A DNA stretch of 64,000 nucleotides from QHXM01 sp032160165 (lineage in GTDB: Bacteria > Acidobacteriota > Blastocatellia > Pyrinomonadales > Pyrinomonadaceae): assembly GCA_032160165.1 (NCBI GenBank), contig JAVHWA010000023.1:29622-93621 (forward strand), read 5' to 3'. A model generated the notes under the pieces. That model saw only the letters and a program-made list of their open reading frames with translations, did not search any database and was not told the origin of the DNA. Of the stretch, positions 52,730 to 61,264 are shown in pieces; the first letter of the stretch is position 1, and each line of letters opens with the position of its first letter. The translations under genes and the position numbers were made by a program.

Positions 52730-53845
52730 TTGAGAATCCTACACATAAGTTCAGCTCGATCGCTCGGCGGCGGGGAGAGGCATCTCGTCGATCTTGTGAA
52801 TGGGCTCGTCGGGCGGGGACATGGAGTCTTCGTCGCACTTCCCGCGAGCTCTCCGCTTCGTGAAGCGTTGAGCACTTTGCCGGCGGACAACGTTCTCACG
52901 TTGCGACTGAGAAACGCTCTGGACATGGGAAGCTCGGTTGAGCTTTCGAGGCTCCTACGCGAGCATAAGATCGACATACTGCACGCGCACGTTGCGCGCG
53001 ACTATCCGGTTGCAGCGTTCGCCACCAGGCGCAATCGTCAGACGAAACTCATCATCACGCGTCACGTACTGTTTCCGCTAAATGCGCTGCACGCGCTCAC
53101 GATGTCACACGTGGCACGCGTTATTGCCGTCTCACGCGCTGTCGAACGAGCTCTCGTCGCAAATAAGATCTTCTCTGCGGACAAGATCACGATAGTCCAG
53201 AACGGCATCGATCTAACTCGCTTCGGTCCGGAGCTACGCAGCTCTAAACGGGCGGAATTTCGTCGCGATATCAACGTCGGTGCGGATACATTCCTCATCG
53301 GCGCTGTTGGCGAAATCAAGAATCAGAAGGGTCACGCCGATTTCCTGCGCGCTGCGTCCCGGGTAGCGGAGAAGCGGTCGGACACCCACTTCGTAATCGC
53401 GGGTGGAGATACGACTCGCGCTGGAGATCGCCTTAGAGCGCTCGAAGCACTTGCAGCCGGGCTTGGCATTGAGGATCGCGTGCACTTCGTCGGCTGGGTC
53501 GACGACACTGCGGCGCTGCTGGCCGCGCTCGATGTCTATGTATCGGCTTCGAGGACGGAGTCGTTCGGCCTGGCGACGGTTGAAGCGATGGCATCCGGCC
53601 TTCCGATTGTCGCAACTGCGACCGAAGGCGCAAAGGAGATTCTTGAAGACGATTCGACGGGGATGATTGTGCCAGTGGGTGATGCTGAGGGGATGGCAGG
53701 ATCGCTTCTGCGATTGTTGGAGGACCAAAGCTTGCGCGCGCGCCTCGGTTCGAAAGCTCGAACAGCGGCCCTCGCCCGGTTTAGCGTGGAACGGATGGTG
53801 GATGAGACTGAGAAGGTCTACCTTCAGGCGCTCGCTCAATCATAA
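52730..53845 (+). CDS. Glycosyltransferase family 4
   Basis: A GT-B retaining glycosyltransferase of about 371 residues. N-terminal domain: LRILHISSARSLGGGERHLV (donor/acceptor loop) and LHAHVARDYPVAAFATRRNR. C-terminal domain: GAVGEIKNQKGHADFLRAAS, DRVHFVGWVDDTAALLAALD and the donor-sugar motif ASRTESFGLATVEAMASGLP (E-x7-E). The natural start is probably TTG 52730; a reading from TTG 52691 would translate heptad repeats. Acceptor unknown; no other cell-surface polysaccharide genes adjoin except the SLBB protein 4 kb away. Confidence 0.88.
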   Translation: MRILHISSARSLGGGERHLVDLVNGLVGRGHGVFVALPASSPLREALSTLPADNVLTLRLRNALDMGSSVELSRLLREHKIDILHAHVARDYPVAAFATRRNRQTKLIITRHVLFPLNALHALTMSHVARVIAVSRAVERALVANKIFSADKITIVQNGIDLTRFGPELRSSKRAEFRRDINVGADTFLIGAVGEIKNQKGHADFLRAASRVAEKRSDTHFVIAGGDTTRAGDRLRALEALAAGLGIEDRVHFVGWVDDTAALLAALDVYVSASRTESFGLATVEAMASGLPIVATATEGAKEILEDDSTGMIVPVGDAEGMAGSLLRLLEDQSLRARLGSKARTAALARFSVERMVDETEKVYLQALAQS

Positions 53846-53884
53846 TCTTTAAAACGCGGATGCGATCTTTGATCTGGACATCTC

Positions 53885-54208
53885 TTAGAGGTGGTCGATC
53901 TTTGCGGCGAGCACGAAGTCGCTTTCAGTGAGTCCGTTGATTTTGTGGGTCCAGATGGTAATTTCCGCACGTCCCCAACCAAAGCATATGTCCGGATGGT
54001 GACCCTGCTCCTCCGCTAACTCGCCGACCCGGTTAACAAAGTCGAGCGCTGCGCGAAAGTTCTTGAACTCGTAGGTCTTCCTCAGATGATGGTCCTCCAC
54101 CACCTCCCAACCTTCGAGCTGCTTGATAAGCGTTTCTATTTCAGCAGCGCTCATCGGCGGAACCCCGCCTCTACATGGTACACATTCACGGCTCGCAAGT
54201 TCAGTCAT
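53885..54208 (-). CDS. Pterin-4a-carbinolamine dehydratase
   Basis: Dehydrates 4a-hydroxytetrahydrobiopterin (PhhB/PCD). The 107-residue product contains the active-site histidines in EEQGHHPDICFGWGRAEITI and the core strand WTHKINGLTESDFVLAAKID. The N-terminal EGWEVVEDHHLRKTYEFKNF is also family-typical. GGGGAG precedes ATG 54208 by five bases. No phenylalanine hydroxylase gene is in view, so a role in molybdopterin or another pterin pathway remains possible. Confidence 0.92.
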   Translation of the reverse strand: MTELASRECVPCRGGVPPMSAAEIETLIKQLEGWEVVEDHHLRKTYEFKNFRAALDFVNRVGELAEEQGHHPDICFGWGRAEITIWTHKINGLTESDFVLAAKIDHL

Positions 54209-54538
54209 CTGGACTCCCCGATTAGGCTGAGACCATTATAAGCGGCATTCCTCCTGCTGGAGAAGTTTGATCCATCACACCCTGGCGATTCGGCCTCTGG
54301 TTTAATCTTAATATCCGCCAAGCTTCACAGCTTGTCCGTGCTCAACGACAAACTGGAAGTTTGCCGCACACTTGCTTCGGATATGATCCTGGGCTCCCCC
54401 GACTTGGCAAACAGACCAGCAAGCGGATAGTCTTACAGGCCAAGCTATCAGGTGTGATCGTTCCGGACTGAGGCAGAAGCTTAGAATTCTGCGACGGCTG
54501 AATACTGACGCCGACTATCTACTAAGGAGAAGAAGCTC
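54209..54538. other. Divergent intergenic region, no element recognised
   Basis: 330 bases between the pterin dehydratase and DUF1015 genes. TATAAT occurs on the reverse strand near 54236-54241 with no good -35 partner. Nothing else stands out. Confidence 0.4.
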
Positions 54539-55765
54539 GTGGCCGTCATTCATCCTTTTCGCGCTTTGCGTCCACCCGCGCCGCGCGTCGCGGAAGTCGC
54601 AAGCCCGCCATACGACGTAGTCAGCACAGAAGAGGCGCGCGCGCTGGCCGCTGATAATCCGCTCAGTTTTCTCCATGTTTCGCGGCCCGAGATCGATCTT
54701 CCGGATGGAACTGACATCTACAGCGACGCGGTCTATCGAAAGGCGGCGGAGAATTTCGAAAAGCTGGTAGCGGAGTGTCCGCTGGAGGAGGAAGCGACCC
54801 CGAGCGTTTACATTTATCGGCTCATCATGGGAGGGCACGAACAGATCGGCGTGGTCACCTGTTGCTCAGTCGATGAGTACGACGACGACACGATTCGAAA
54901 ACACGAAAGAACGCGCCGCGATAAAGAGGACGACCGCACGCGGCACATGCTGACATTGAAGTCGCAAACCGGCCCGGTGTTTCTTACTTATCGTGCCTCG
55001 CCTGAGATTGATGCGATGGTTCTGGAGACCACAGCCACCGACGCGGTTTACGACTTTACTGCGCCCGACGGCGTGCATCACACCATCTGGCATGCACCGG
55101 ATCCCGTGCGTTTTGTGCAAACCTTTCGTGAAGTTCCATACCTCTACATAGCTGACGGACATCACCGCGCAGCGAGTGCCAGTCGCGCTCGCGCAGACCT
55201 GAAAGAACGCAGCTTCGGACATACCGGCGACGAGGAGTACAACTTTTTCCTGACAGTCATTTTTCCCGACAATCAATTGCAGATCCTTCCTTACAATCGC
55301 GTCGTGCGTGAGTTGAACGATCTGACGGCTGGTGAGTTTTTCCTGAAGGTCAAATCGAAATTTGAGGTAACTGAGGACGCGCCACCGACGCCAATTAAGC
55401 CTGGCCAGTGGAGCATGTACTTCGTCAAACGTTGGTATGGGCTGACGCTCAAGAACCGCAGCGATAATGATGCCGATCCAGTAGCGTCGCTCGACGTCAG
55501 TGTCCTTCAGGACCAACTGCTGGCTCCTATCCTGGGAATCAAGGACGTTCGTACAGACAAGCGAATAGATTTCATCGGCGGGATACGCGGAACGGCGGAA
55601 CTCGAGCGACTGGTGAACGAAGGGCACGCGGCCGTTGCCTTCTCGCTTTACCCTACTACGGTCTCCGACCTTCTTCGTGTCTCTGACGCCGGAGGTATCA
55701 TGCCTCCCAAGTCGACCTGGTTTGAACCGAAACTGCGGGACGGGATTCTGTGCCACAACATTTGA
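54539..55765 (+). CDS. DUF1015 family protein
   Basis: A 408-residue soluble protein of an uncharacterised but conserved family: HPFRALRPPAPRVAEVASPP at the start, DVVSTEEARALAADNPLSFL, HERTRRDKEDDRTRHMLTLK and the histidine-rich YLYIADGHHRAASASRARAD (about 210), which looks like a catalytic or metal site. The end has VAFSLYPTTVSDLLRVSDAG and MPPKSTWFEPKLRDGI. GTG 54539 has AAGGAGA eight bases upstream. In other genomes DUF1015 often neighbours serA/serC, as here; a link to serine metabolism is an inference from this context. Confidence 0.9.
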   Translation: MAVIHPFRALRPPAPRVAEVASPPYDVVSTEEARALAADNPLSFLHVSRPEIDLPDGTDIYSDAVYRKAAENFEKLVAECPLEEEATPSVYIYRLIMGGHEQIGVVTCCSVDEYDDDTIRKHERTRRDKEDDRTRHMLTLKSQTGPVFLTYRASPEIDAMVLETTATDAVYDFTAPDGVHHTIWHAPDPVRFVQTFREVPYLYIADGHHRAASASRARADLKERSFGHTGDEEYNFFLTVIFPDNQLQILPYNRVVRELNDLTAGEFFLKVKSKFEVTEDAPPTPIKPGQWSMYFVKRWYGLTLKNRSDNDADPVASLDVSVLQDQLLAPILGIKDVRTDKRIDFIGGIRGTAELERLVNEGHAAVAFSLYPTTVSDLLRVSDAGGIMPPKSTWFEPKLRDGILCHNI

Positions 55766-55768
55766 TGG

Positions 55769-55848
55769 GTCCAAAGTCCAATGTCCAATGTCCAAAGTCG
55801 GACGTTGGATTCGAACTTTGGACTTTAGACCTTGGACTTTGGACTGAT
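55769..55848. repeat. GTCCAAA heptad hairpin upstream of serA
   Basis: Left arm gtccaaagtccaatgtccaa + tgtccaaagtc (55769-55799) and right arm tttggactttagaccttgga + ctttggac (about 55817-55844) pair imperfectly. It begins at the DUF1015 stop (about 55765) and ends about eight bases before the serA ATG. Confidence 0.8.
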
Positions 55849-55852
55849 TCCT

Positions 55853-57061
55853 ATGAAAGTACTGATCGCAGACAAATTCGAACAGTCGGGGCGGGATGGC
55901 CTCGCTTCAATTGGTTGCGACGTTTCGTTCCAGCCCGATTTGAAAGACGAAGCGCTGGTTGAAGCGATTAAGCAATTGGGCCCCGATGTTCTTGTTGTGC
56001 GCTCGACCAAAGTTACCGAAGCGATGCTGAGTGCGGGCGCGCTCAAGCTTGTCGTACGCGCGGGCGCCGGATACAACACGGTTGACGTTGCCGCTGCGTC
56101 ACGTCGCGGCATCTACGTCTCGAATTGTCCGGGCAAGAACTCTATCGCTGTCGCCGAGCTGGCTTTTGCTCTGATCCTCGCTCTGGACCGGCGCATCGCC
56201 GATAACGTCATCGCCTTACGCCGTGGCGAATGGAACAAGAAGGAGTTTTCAAAAGCGCGAGGCCTCTTCGGACGAACGCTGGGTCTGATTGGGACGGGCC
56301 AAATTGGACAGGAAATGATTCCCCGCGCGCGCGCCTTCGGCATGCACGTGGTGGCATGGAGCCGTAGCTTGACGCCAGAGCGTGCTGCGGAACTCGACGT
56401 ACATCGGCTCGATACCCCGCAGGCGGTCGCGCGCGCAGCGGACGTAGTCAGCGTCCATCTCGCTTTGAAGCCGGAAACACGATCTATCGTAGGCGAGGAT
56501 GTCTTCAGTTCGATGAAAGACGGAGCGATCTTTATTAACACATCGCGCGGCGAAGTGGTCGACCAGGCGGCGCTCGCCCACGCCCTGCAGACGCGCCAGA
56601 TCCGCGCGGGTCTCGACGTTTTCGCTTTAGAACCAACATCGGCAACCGCCGAGTTTAAGGACGAGATCGGGAAGGAGCCCAATCTCTACGGCACTCATCA
56701 CATCGGAGCATCGACCGATCAGGCGCAGGAAGCGATCGCGGCCGAAACCGTTCGCATCGTTCAATCGTTTAAGGAAACAGGAATAGTTCCAAACGTCGTG
56801 AATCTCGCGACGCGCACACCGGCCACGCACACGCTTGTCGTCCGCCATCAGGACCGACCGGGCGTGCTGGCTCAGGTGCTGGATGCGATCCGCACTGCGG
56901 GCATCAACGTGCAGGAGATGGAGAACATCATCTTCGAAGGCTCTGAGGCGGCGGTGGCTCGTATCAATCTTGAGGCATCGCCGCCACTGGAAATGCTTGA
57001 ACGATTGAGAGCGGAGAACCCGGACATTCTGGAACTCAATCTGTTAGAGATCAGAAGCTAA
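55853..57061 (+). CDS. serA: D-3-phosphoglycerate dehydrogenase
   Basis: First step of serine synthesis from 3-phosphoglycerate. The 402-residue protein has the catalytic/NAD domain with LVVRAGAGYNTVDVAAASRR, the Rossmann loop GLIGTGQIGQEMIPRARAFG (about 146-165) and FINTSRGEVVDQAALAHALQ. The active-site Arg/His pair is included (VSVHLALKPETR, GTHHIGASTDQAQEA). A C-terminal ACT domain follows (about 325-402, TLVVRHQDRPGVLAQVLDAI), which normally binds serine for feedback control. Start 55853 directly follows heptad repeats. serC lies 1.7 kb downstream on the same strand. Confidence 0.95.
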   Translation: MKVLIADKFEQSGRDGLASIGCDVSFQPDLKDEALVEAIKQLGPDVLVVRSTKVTEAMLSAGALKLVVRAGAGYNTVDVAAASRRGIYVSNCPGKNSIAVAELAFALILALDRRIADNVIALRRGEWNKKEFSKARGLFGRTLGLIGTGQIGQEMIPRARAFGMHVVAWSRSLTPERAAELDVHRLDTPQAVARAADVVSVHLALKPETRSIVGEDVFSSMKDGAIFINTSRGEVVDQAALAHALQTRQIRAGLDVFALEPTSATAEFKDEIGKEPNLYGTHHIGASTDQAQEAIAAETVRIVQSFKETGIVPNVVNLATRTPATHTLVVRHQDRPGVLAQVLDAIRTAGINVQEMENIIFEGSEAAVARINLEASPPLEMLERLRAENPDILELNLLEIRS

Positions 57062-57079
57062 CTCTGATCGGAGCTTGCA

Positions 57080-57829
57080 GTGAGAAACAAAGTTGCGCTT
57101 AATCTCCGCGTCGTCCTTGCCGGATTGCTGTTGATCGCAGCCCAGGTCGCGCGCGCACAGCAGGCTTCCAGTAACGACTCACTCAACAGGCCGGTGGAGG
57201 TGAAGTGTCAAACGCCGGTGACGGTGACTGGCGCTGTAGTTGCTCCCGGCCGGATTGAGGTGCGGCGCCCTTTGCGTCTTTTGGAGTTGCTCGCCTCGGC
57301 CGGCGGATTTACCGAGAGGGCTGGGAAAACTGTTGAAATAACGCGCGCTACCCTTGGCCAAAATTGCAACCGCCTCACGCCCGCAGATCCGAATTACAAG
57401 ACCGGGAGGATTGAAATTTACGATTTGCCTGAGGTAAAGCGCGGGAGCAAGAACGCCAACCCCTACTTGCAGCCAGGCGACACTGTAATGGTTTCATCGA
57501 TCGGTATAGCTTACGTCATGGGCAGCGTAACGAGCCCGCAAGCGATCCTTCTCAAGGAACCGACCACCAGCGCGCAGGCTATCGCGTTGGCCGGAGGCGC
57601 CCTCCCGGATAGCATGCTTAATCGAGTACGTATAATGCGAGGCTGCGACTCGGCAATGAAAGTGATAGTGGTTGATCTAAAGGCAGTACATAAGGGGCTC
57701 GTGACGGATGTTCTAATTCAGCCATATGACATCGTGTTCGTGCCGGGCAAGAGGGTCTATGTTGGGCCGCCTCTCTGTCGCAGTATTATTCCCGGGCCAG
57801 TCGTCCTGCCGTTGCGAGTTATCTATTAA
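57080..57829 (+). CDS. SLBB-domain exported protein
   Basis: A 249-residue exported protein: signal peptide (about 10-26, ending QVARAQ). Two SLBB-like beta-grasp repeats follow (about 40-80, VTVTGAVVAPGRIEVRRPLR and LLELLASAGGFTERAGKTVE; about 130-175, PGDTVMVSSIGIAYVMGSV and AQAIALAGGALPDSMLNRVR). It ends with LIQPYDIVFVPGKRVYVG, the typical end of polysaccharide-export (Wza-like) SLBB proteins. It lacks the Poly_export domain and the C-terminal helix of Wza. GTG 57080 is the start. Isolated from other export genes. Confidence 0.85.
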   Translation: MRNKVALNLRVVLAGLLLIAAQVARAQQASSNDSLNRPVEVKCQTPVTVTGAVVAPGRIEVRRPLRLLELLASAGGFTERAGKTVEITRATLGQNCNRLTPADPNYKTGRIEIYDLPEVKRGSKNANPYLQPGDTVMVSSIGIAYVMGSVTSPQAILLKEPTTSAQAIALAGGALPDSMLNRVRIMRGCDSAMKVIVVDLKAVHKGLVTDVLIQPYDIVFVPGKRVYVGPPLCRSIIPGPVVLPLRVIY

Positions 57830-57857
57830 TCCCGTCAGCCGGAAAGCTATCGAGGTT

Positions 57858-58640
57858 ATGAACACCACTCTTATCACGGGCGCATCGAGCGGCATCGGCG
57901 AAGCCTTTGCACGACGGATGGCCGCGCGCGGCGAAAATGTCCTGCTGGTTGCACGCTCGGAAGACAAGCTCGCCAGTATCTGCAACGAACTGGGTAGGGC
58001 GCATGACGTCAACGCGCAGTTTATCGGGATGGACTTAGCTGAACCGGAAGCACCGGGTAAGTTGTTTGAAGAAACCGAGCGTCGAGGCATTCAAGTCGAG
58101 ACGCTGATCAATAATGCAGGCTTCGGGTCGATGGGAGATTTTGCCCAGCTGGATCTCGAGCGTGAACTAGCGATAATCGATCTCAACGTGAAGTCGCTGG
58201 TGGCTCTGACGCACTATTTCATCAAGCCTATGCGCGAACGAAAAAAGGGCACCATTATTAACGTTGCGTCGACTGCGGGCTTTCAGGGTGTGCCGGGAAT
58301 GACAACCTACGCTGCGACCAAGGCATTCGTGCTTTCTTTCTCGGAAGCGTTGTGGGTAGAGAATCGCGCGTTCGGCGTTCATGTGATGGCTCTATGTCCA
58401 GGCGTCACCGAAACAAACTTTTTCGTGGCCGGCAAGATGGAGCGCCCGCCAATGCGCACGGCACAAACGCCTGATGAAGTTGTCCAGACTGCGCTGCGGG
58501 GACTGAGGCGAGGCAAGAGTCACATCATCTCCGGCTGGGCAAACTATCTAATGGCCGAATCCGAACGGCTTGTGTCGCGCAGAATGGTCACACGGATTGC
58601 AGGCAAAGCGATGCGACCCAAGTATCAAGGTGATAAGTGA
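57858..58640 (+). CDS. Short-chain dehydrogenase/reductase
   Basis: A 260-residue classical SDR: cofactor motif TLITGASSGIGEAFARRMAA, NNAGFGSMG, catalytic Ser in INVASTAGFQGVPG, and Tyr-x-x-x-Lys in YAATKAFVLSFSEAL. The DltE/YqjQ-like subgroup (LCPGVTETNFFVAG) acts on ketones or acyl groups; the substrate is unknown. Start ATG 57858. The last codons and the stop are encoded by a GTGATAA-type heptad repeat (GDK then TGA at 58640). Confidence 0.9.
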   Translation: MNTTLITGASSGIGEAFARRMAARGENVLLVARSEDKLASICNELGRAHDVNAQFIGMDLAEPEAPGKLFEETERRGIQVETLINNAGFGSMGDFAQLDLERELAIIDLNVKSLVALTHYFIKPMRERKKGTIINVASTAGFQGVPGMTTYAATKAFVLSFSEALWVENRAFGVHVMALCPGVTETNFFVAGKMERPPMRTAQTPDEVVQTALRGLRRGKSHIISGWANYLMAESERLVSRRMVTRIAGKAMRPKYQGDK

Positions 58641-58740
58641 TGAGTGATAGGAAGTTCGCTGAAGTGCGATCGACGGATTATGCGTGTTCCATGCAATAGA
58701 CGACTCATCACTCATCACTCATCACCCATCACCTATCACT
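58626..58740. repeat. GTGATGA heptad hairpin between SDR gene and serC
   Basis: Left arm caaggtgataagtgatgagt + gatagg (58626-58651) overlaps the SDR stop codon. Right arm actcatcactcatcactcat + cacccatcacctatcact (58703-58740) is its reverse complement. Related to 22800-22880 and 63259-63307. Confidence 0.8.
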
Positions 58741-58756
58741 AATCCCTGGAGACATC

Positions 58757-59842
58757 ATGACCGAACGAATCTTCAACTTCAGCGCCGGTCCGGCGGTACT
58801 GCCGATGCCCGTTCTAGAAGAGGCGCAGCGCGAGCTGGTCGCCTTGCCCGGTGTGGGAATGTCGGTGATGGAGATCAGCCATCGCTCCAAAACCTTCGAT
58901 GAGATCATCGGTCGCGCAGAGCGCGGGCTGCGCGATCTGCTCGGCCTGCCTGACAATTATCACGTCCTATTTCTTCAGGGCGGCGCCAGCCTGCAGTTTT
59001 CGATGATCCCCATGAACTTCCTGCCGAAGGATGGCAGCGCCGATTACATCATTACCGGCAGTTGGGGAAAGAAAGCCTTGAAGGAGGCGAAACGTGAAGG
59101 GGCAGTGAACGTCGCCGCGACTACGGCCGATGGCGGTTTCACGCGCGTTCCCGATCAGGAGGAACTCAAGCTCGATCCGAAGGCGGCCTTTGTTCATATC
59201 ACAACCAATGAAACGATCGAGGGCGTCGAATGGAAACACGAACCTGAGACTGGCGATATTCCGCTGATAGCAGACGCCTCCAGCGACATCCTCTCGCATC
59301 AGATACCGGCGGAGAAGTACGCTCTTATTTATGCGGGAGCGCAAAAGAACATGGGTCCGAGCGGCGTCACCCTGGTCATCATCCGCGACGATCTGCTGCA
59401 GCGTATCCCCGATGGGCTCCATACGATGCTTGACTATCGCACGCACGTCGAGAACAAGTCGCTCTACAACACGCCGAACACGTGGGGCATCTATATCATC
59501 GACCTTGTCTGCAAATGGATCCAGGCCAAGGGCGGTCTCGCCGGTATGGAACGCGAGAACGATACCAAAGCAAAGTTGCTGTACGACGCGATAGATGCGA
59601 CGGATTTCTATCGCGGTCACGCCGATGTAGACTCTCGCTCCATCATGAATGTCACGTTCAGACTTCCTTCGGAAGATCTGGAGAAGCGATTCGCGAACGA
59701 GGCGACAGCTGCGGGAATGGACGGCTTGAAAGGCCATCGCTCAGTCGGCGGTATACGCGCTTCGATCTACAATGCTTTTCCGCTGGAAGGTGTCGAAGCG
59801 CTGGTCTCTTTCATGAAAGAGTTTGAGCGAAAGAACGGATAA
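58757..59842 (+). CDS. serC: Phosphoserine aminotransferase
   Basis: PLP-dependent second step of serine synthesis (also used in pyridoxine synthesis). The 361-residue protein shows NFSAGPAVLPMPVLEEAQRE, SVMEISHRSKTFDEIIGRAE, LQGGASLQFSMIPMNFLPKD and the PLP-Lys loop IYAGAQKNMGPSGVTLVIIR (about 195). SVGGIRASIYNAFPLEGVEA is near the end. GGAG lies six bases before ATG 58757, so unlike many neighbours it has a Shine-Dalgarno. With serA 1.7 kb upstream it supplies serine. Confidence 0.96.
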   Translation: MTERIFNFSAGPAVLPMPVLEEAQRELVALPGVGMSVMEISHRSKTFDEIIGRAERGLRDLLGLPDNYHVLFLQGGASLQFSMIPMNFLPKDGSADYIITGSWGKKALKEAKREGAVNVAATTADGGFTRVPDQEELKLDPKAAFVHITTNETIEGVEWKHEPETGDIPLIADASSDILSHQIPAEKYALIYAGAQKNMGPSGVTLVIIRDDLLQRIPDGLHTMLDYRTHVENKSLYNTPNTWGIYIIDLVCKWIQAKGGLAGMERENDTKAKLLYDAIDATDFYRGHADVDSRSIMNVTFRLPSEDLEKRFANEATAAGMDGLKGHRSVGGIRASIYNAFPLEGVEALVSFMKEFERKNG

Positions 59843-59885
59843 GCCCGAACCGCCAGCCATCGTGTTATTTGGTTGCAGCCCGAAC

Positions 59886-60095
59886 TCTCAGGTTAGGAAG
59901 GGGGCGAGCGCAACGAGCCCACGCTAAGGATTCATTACCGCTGAGGTTGACCGGAAGTGGAGCCTATGATTTTTGTTTTCCGCTCGGGCTCCTCCCTTCT
60001 AAATCTTCAACGAAAGGTAATGATCACCGCTTCGCTCAGTTATCAGGGACGTCCTAGCGGGGGCTTGCTGCGCTCGCCCCCTTCCTGACCTGAGA
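59886..60095. mobile_element. 210-bp MITE-like element with 35-bp terminal inverted repeats
   Basis: Left end 59886-59920 (tctcaggttaggaagggggc, then gagcgcaacgagccc) and right end 60061-60095 (gggcttgctgcgctcgcccc, then cttcctgacctgaga) match as reverse complements at 32 of 35 positions. The inside also folds back in part (ttcattacc 59932-59940 with ggtaatga 60016-60023; ggagcc with ggctcc). No ORF inside and no clear target duplication. It may be a non-autonomous mobile element or a long structured RNA. Confidence 0.6.
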
Positions 60096-60134
60096 GGCGA
60101 TTAACGTTCTAAACCTCTGGTCAGGTCCGAATTC

Positions 60135-61199
60135 ATGAAACTATTATTCGCGCTCTTTATCTCCATTCTTCTCGTTGCTTCGTTTGCACCGGTGGGCGAA
60201 GTCACAGTTGCCTATTCTCTCGACGATCCACTAGCACTTCCCGCTGAAAAGCACCTTCGCAACGTTCGCCAACTGTCCTTCGGCGGCGAGAATGCGGAAG
60301 CATATTTCTCGGGTGACGGACGGCAACTCATCTTTCAATCGAAGCGCGATGGGCGCGAGTGCGACCAAATCTATACGATGAACGCAGACGGGTCCGATGT
60401 CCGCATGGTCTCAACCGGCGGCGGTCGCACAACCTGCTCCTACTTCTTTCCTACAAAGCGTCGCATCCTTTACTCCTCAACTCACGCCGCGTCCAAAGAG
60501 TGTCCTCCCAGACCTGACTATTCGCGAGGCTACGTCTGGCCAATCTATTCCTCCTATGACATCTTTACGGCGCGACCGGATGGCTCTGACTTGCAGCAGT
60601 TGACCAGGACGCCGGGGTACGATGCCGAGTCGACCTTCTCAACCGACGGGCGCAAGATCGTGTTTACATCTATGCGCGATGGTGATCTGGACATTTACTC
60701 GATGGACGCATCGGGAAAGAACGTTCGACGCCTGACTAATGAGCTGGGCTATGACGGCGGCCCTTTCTTCTCGCGGGATGGAAAGCAAATCGTCTATCGC
60801 TCGTATCACCCGAAGACTCCGCAGGAGATTGAGCGCTACAAGCAAAAGCTGGCGGAGAATCTGATTGAACCAACAGTTTTCGAGATCTGGGTAATGAATG
60901 CCGACGGTTCCAACAAACGACAGGTGACGCACTCGAACGCTGCAAGCTTTGCACCCTATTTCTTTCCTGACGGGAAACGAATCATCTTCGCCTCGAACAT
61001 GAACGACCCCAAAGGCCGCGATTTCGATCTCTACGCGATCAACGTAGACGGCACCGGCCTCGAACGCATCACATACAACGACACGTTCGACGGTTTTCCC
61101 ATGTTCTCGCCCGACGGGAAGAAACTGGTCTTTGCCTCGAACCGCAACGCGAAGATGAAGGGAGACACGAATGTGTTTATTGCGGATTGGGTCGATTGA
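60135..61199 (+). CDS. TolB-like WD40 beta-propeller exported protein
   Basis: A 354-residue exported protein with a signal peptide (about 1-22, MKLLFALFISILLVASFAPV) and a six-bladed PD40/TolB-type propeller. The blade phrase recurs: AYFSGDGRQLIFQSKRDG, STFSTDGRKIVFTSMRDG, FFSRDGKQIVYRSYHP, YFFPDGKRIIFASNMND, MFSPDGKKLVFASNRN. It lacks the N-terminal domain of TolB proper. It is followed by the M28 peptidase gene after 65 bases, so the two may be one export/degradation unit. Confidence 0.9.
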   Translation: MKLLFALFISILLVASFAPVGEVTVAYSLDDPLALPAEKHLRNVRQLSFGGENAEAYFSGDGRQLIFQSKRDGRECDQIYTMNADGSDVRMVSTGGGRTTCSYFFPTKRRILYSSTHAASKECPPRPDYSRGYVWPIYSSYDIFTARPDGSDLQQLTRTPGYDAESTFSTDGRKIVFTSMRDGDLDIYSMDASGKNVRRLTNELGYDGGPFFSRDGKQIVYRSYHPKTPQEIERYKQKLAENLIEPTVFEIWVMNADGSNKRQVTHSNAASFAPYFFPDGKRIIFASNMNDPKGRDFDLYAINVDGTGLERITYNDTFDGFPMFSPDGKKLVFASNRNAKMKGDTNVFIADWVD

Positions 61200-61264
61200 G
61201 GTCGGGGCCGGACCGAGAATCTCGTCCGATGAGACGTGCGAACTGAAGCTGGGAATCCAATATC

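Noticed and set aside
54866..55795. 309-codon minus-strand frame opposite DUF1015 gene
   Set aside because: Lies wholly antisense to a well-supported gene; composition reflects the codon bias of the true strand.
58967..59737. 256-codon minus-strand frame opposite serC
   Set aside because: Antisense shadow of serC, no independent support.
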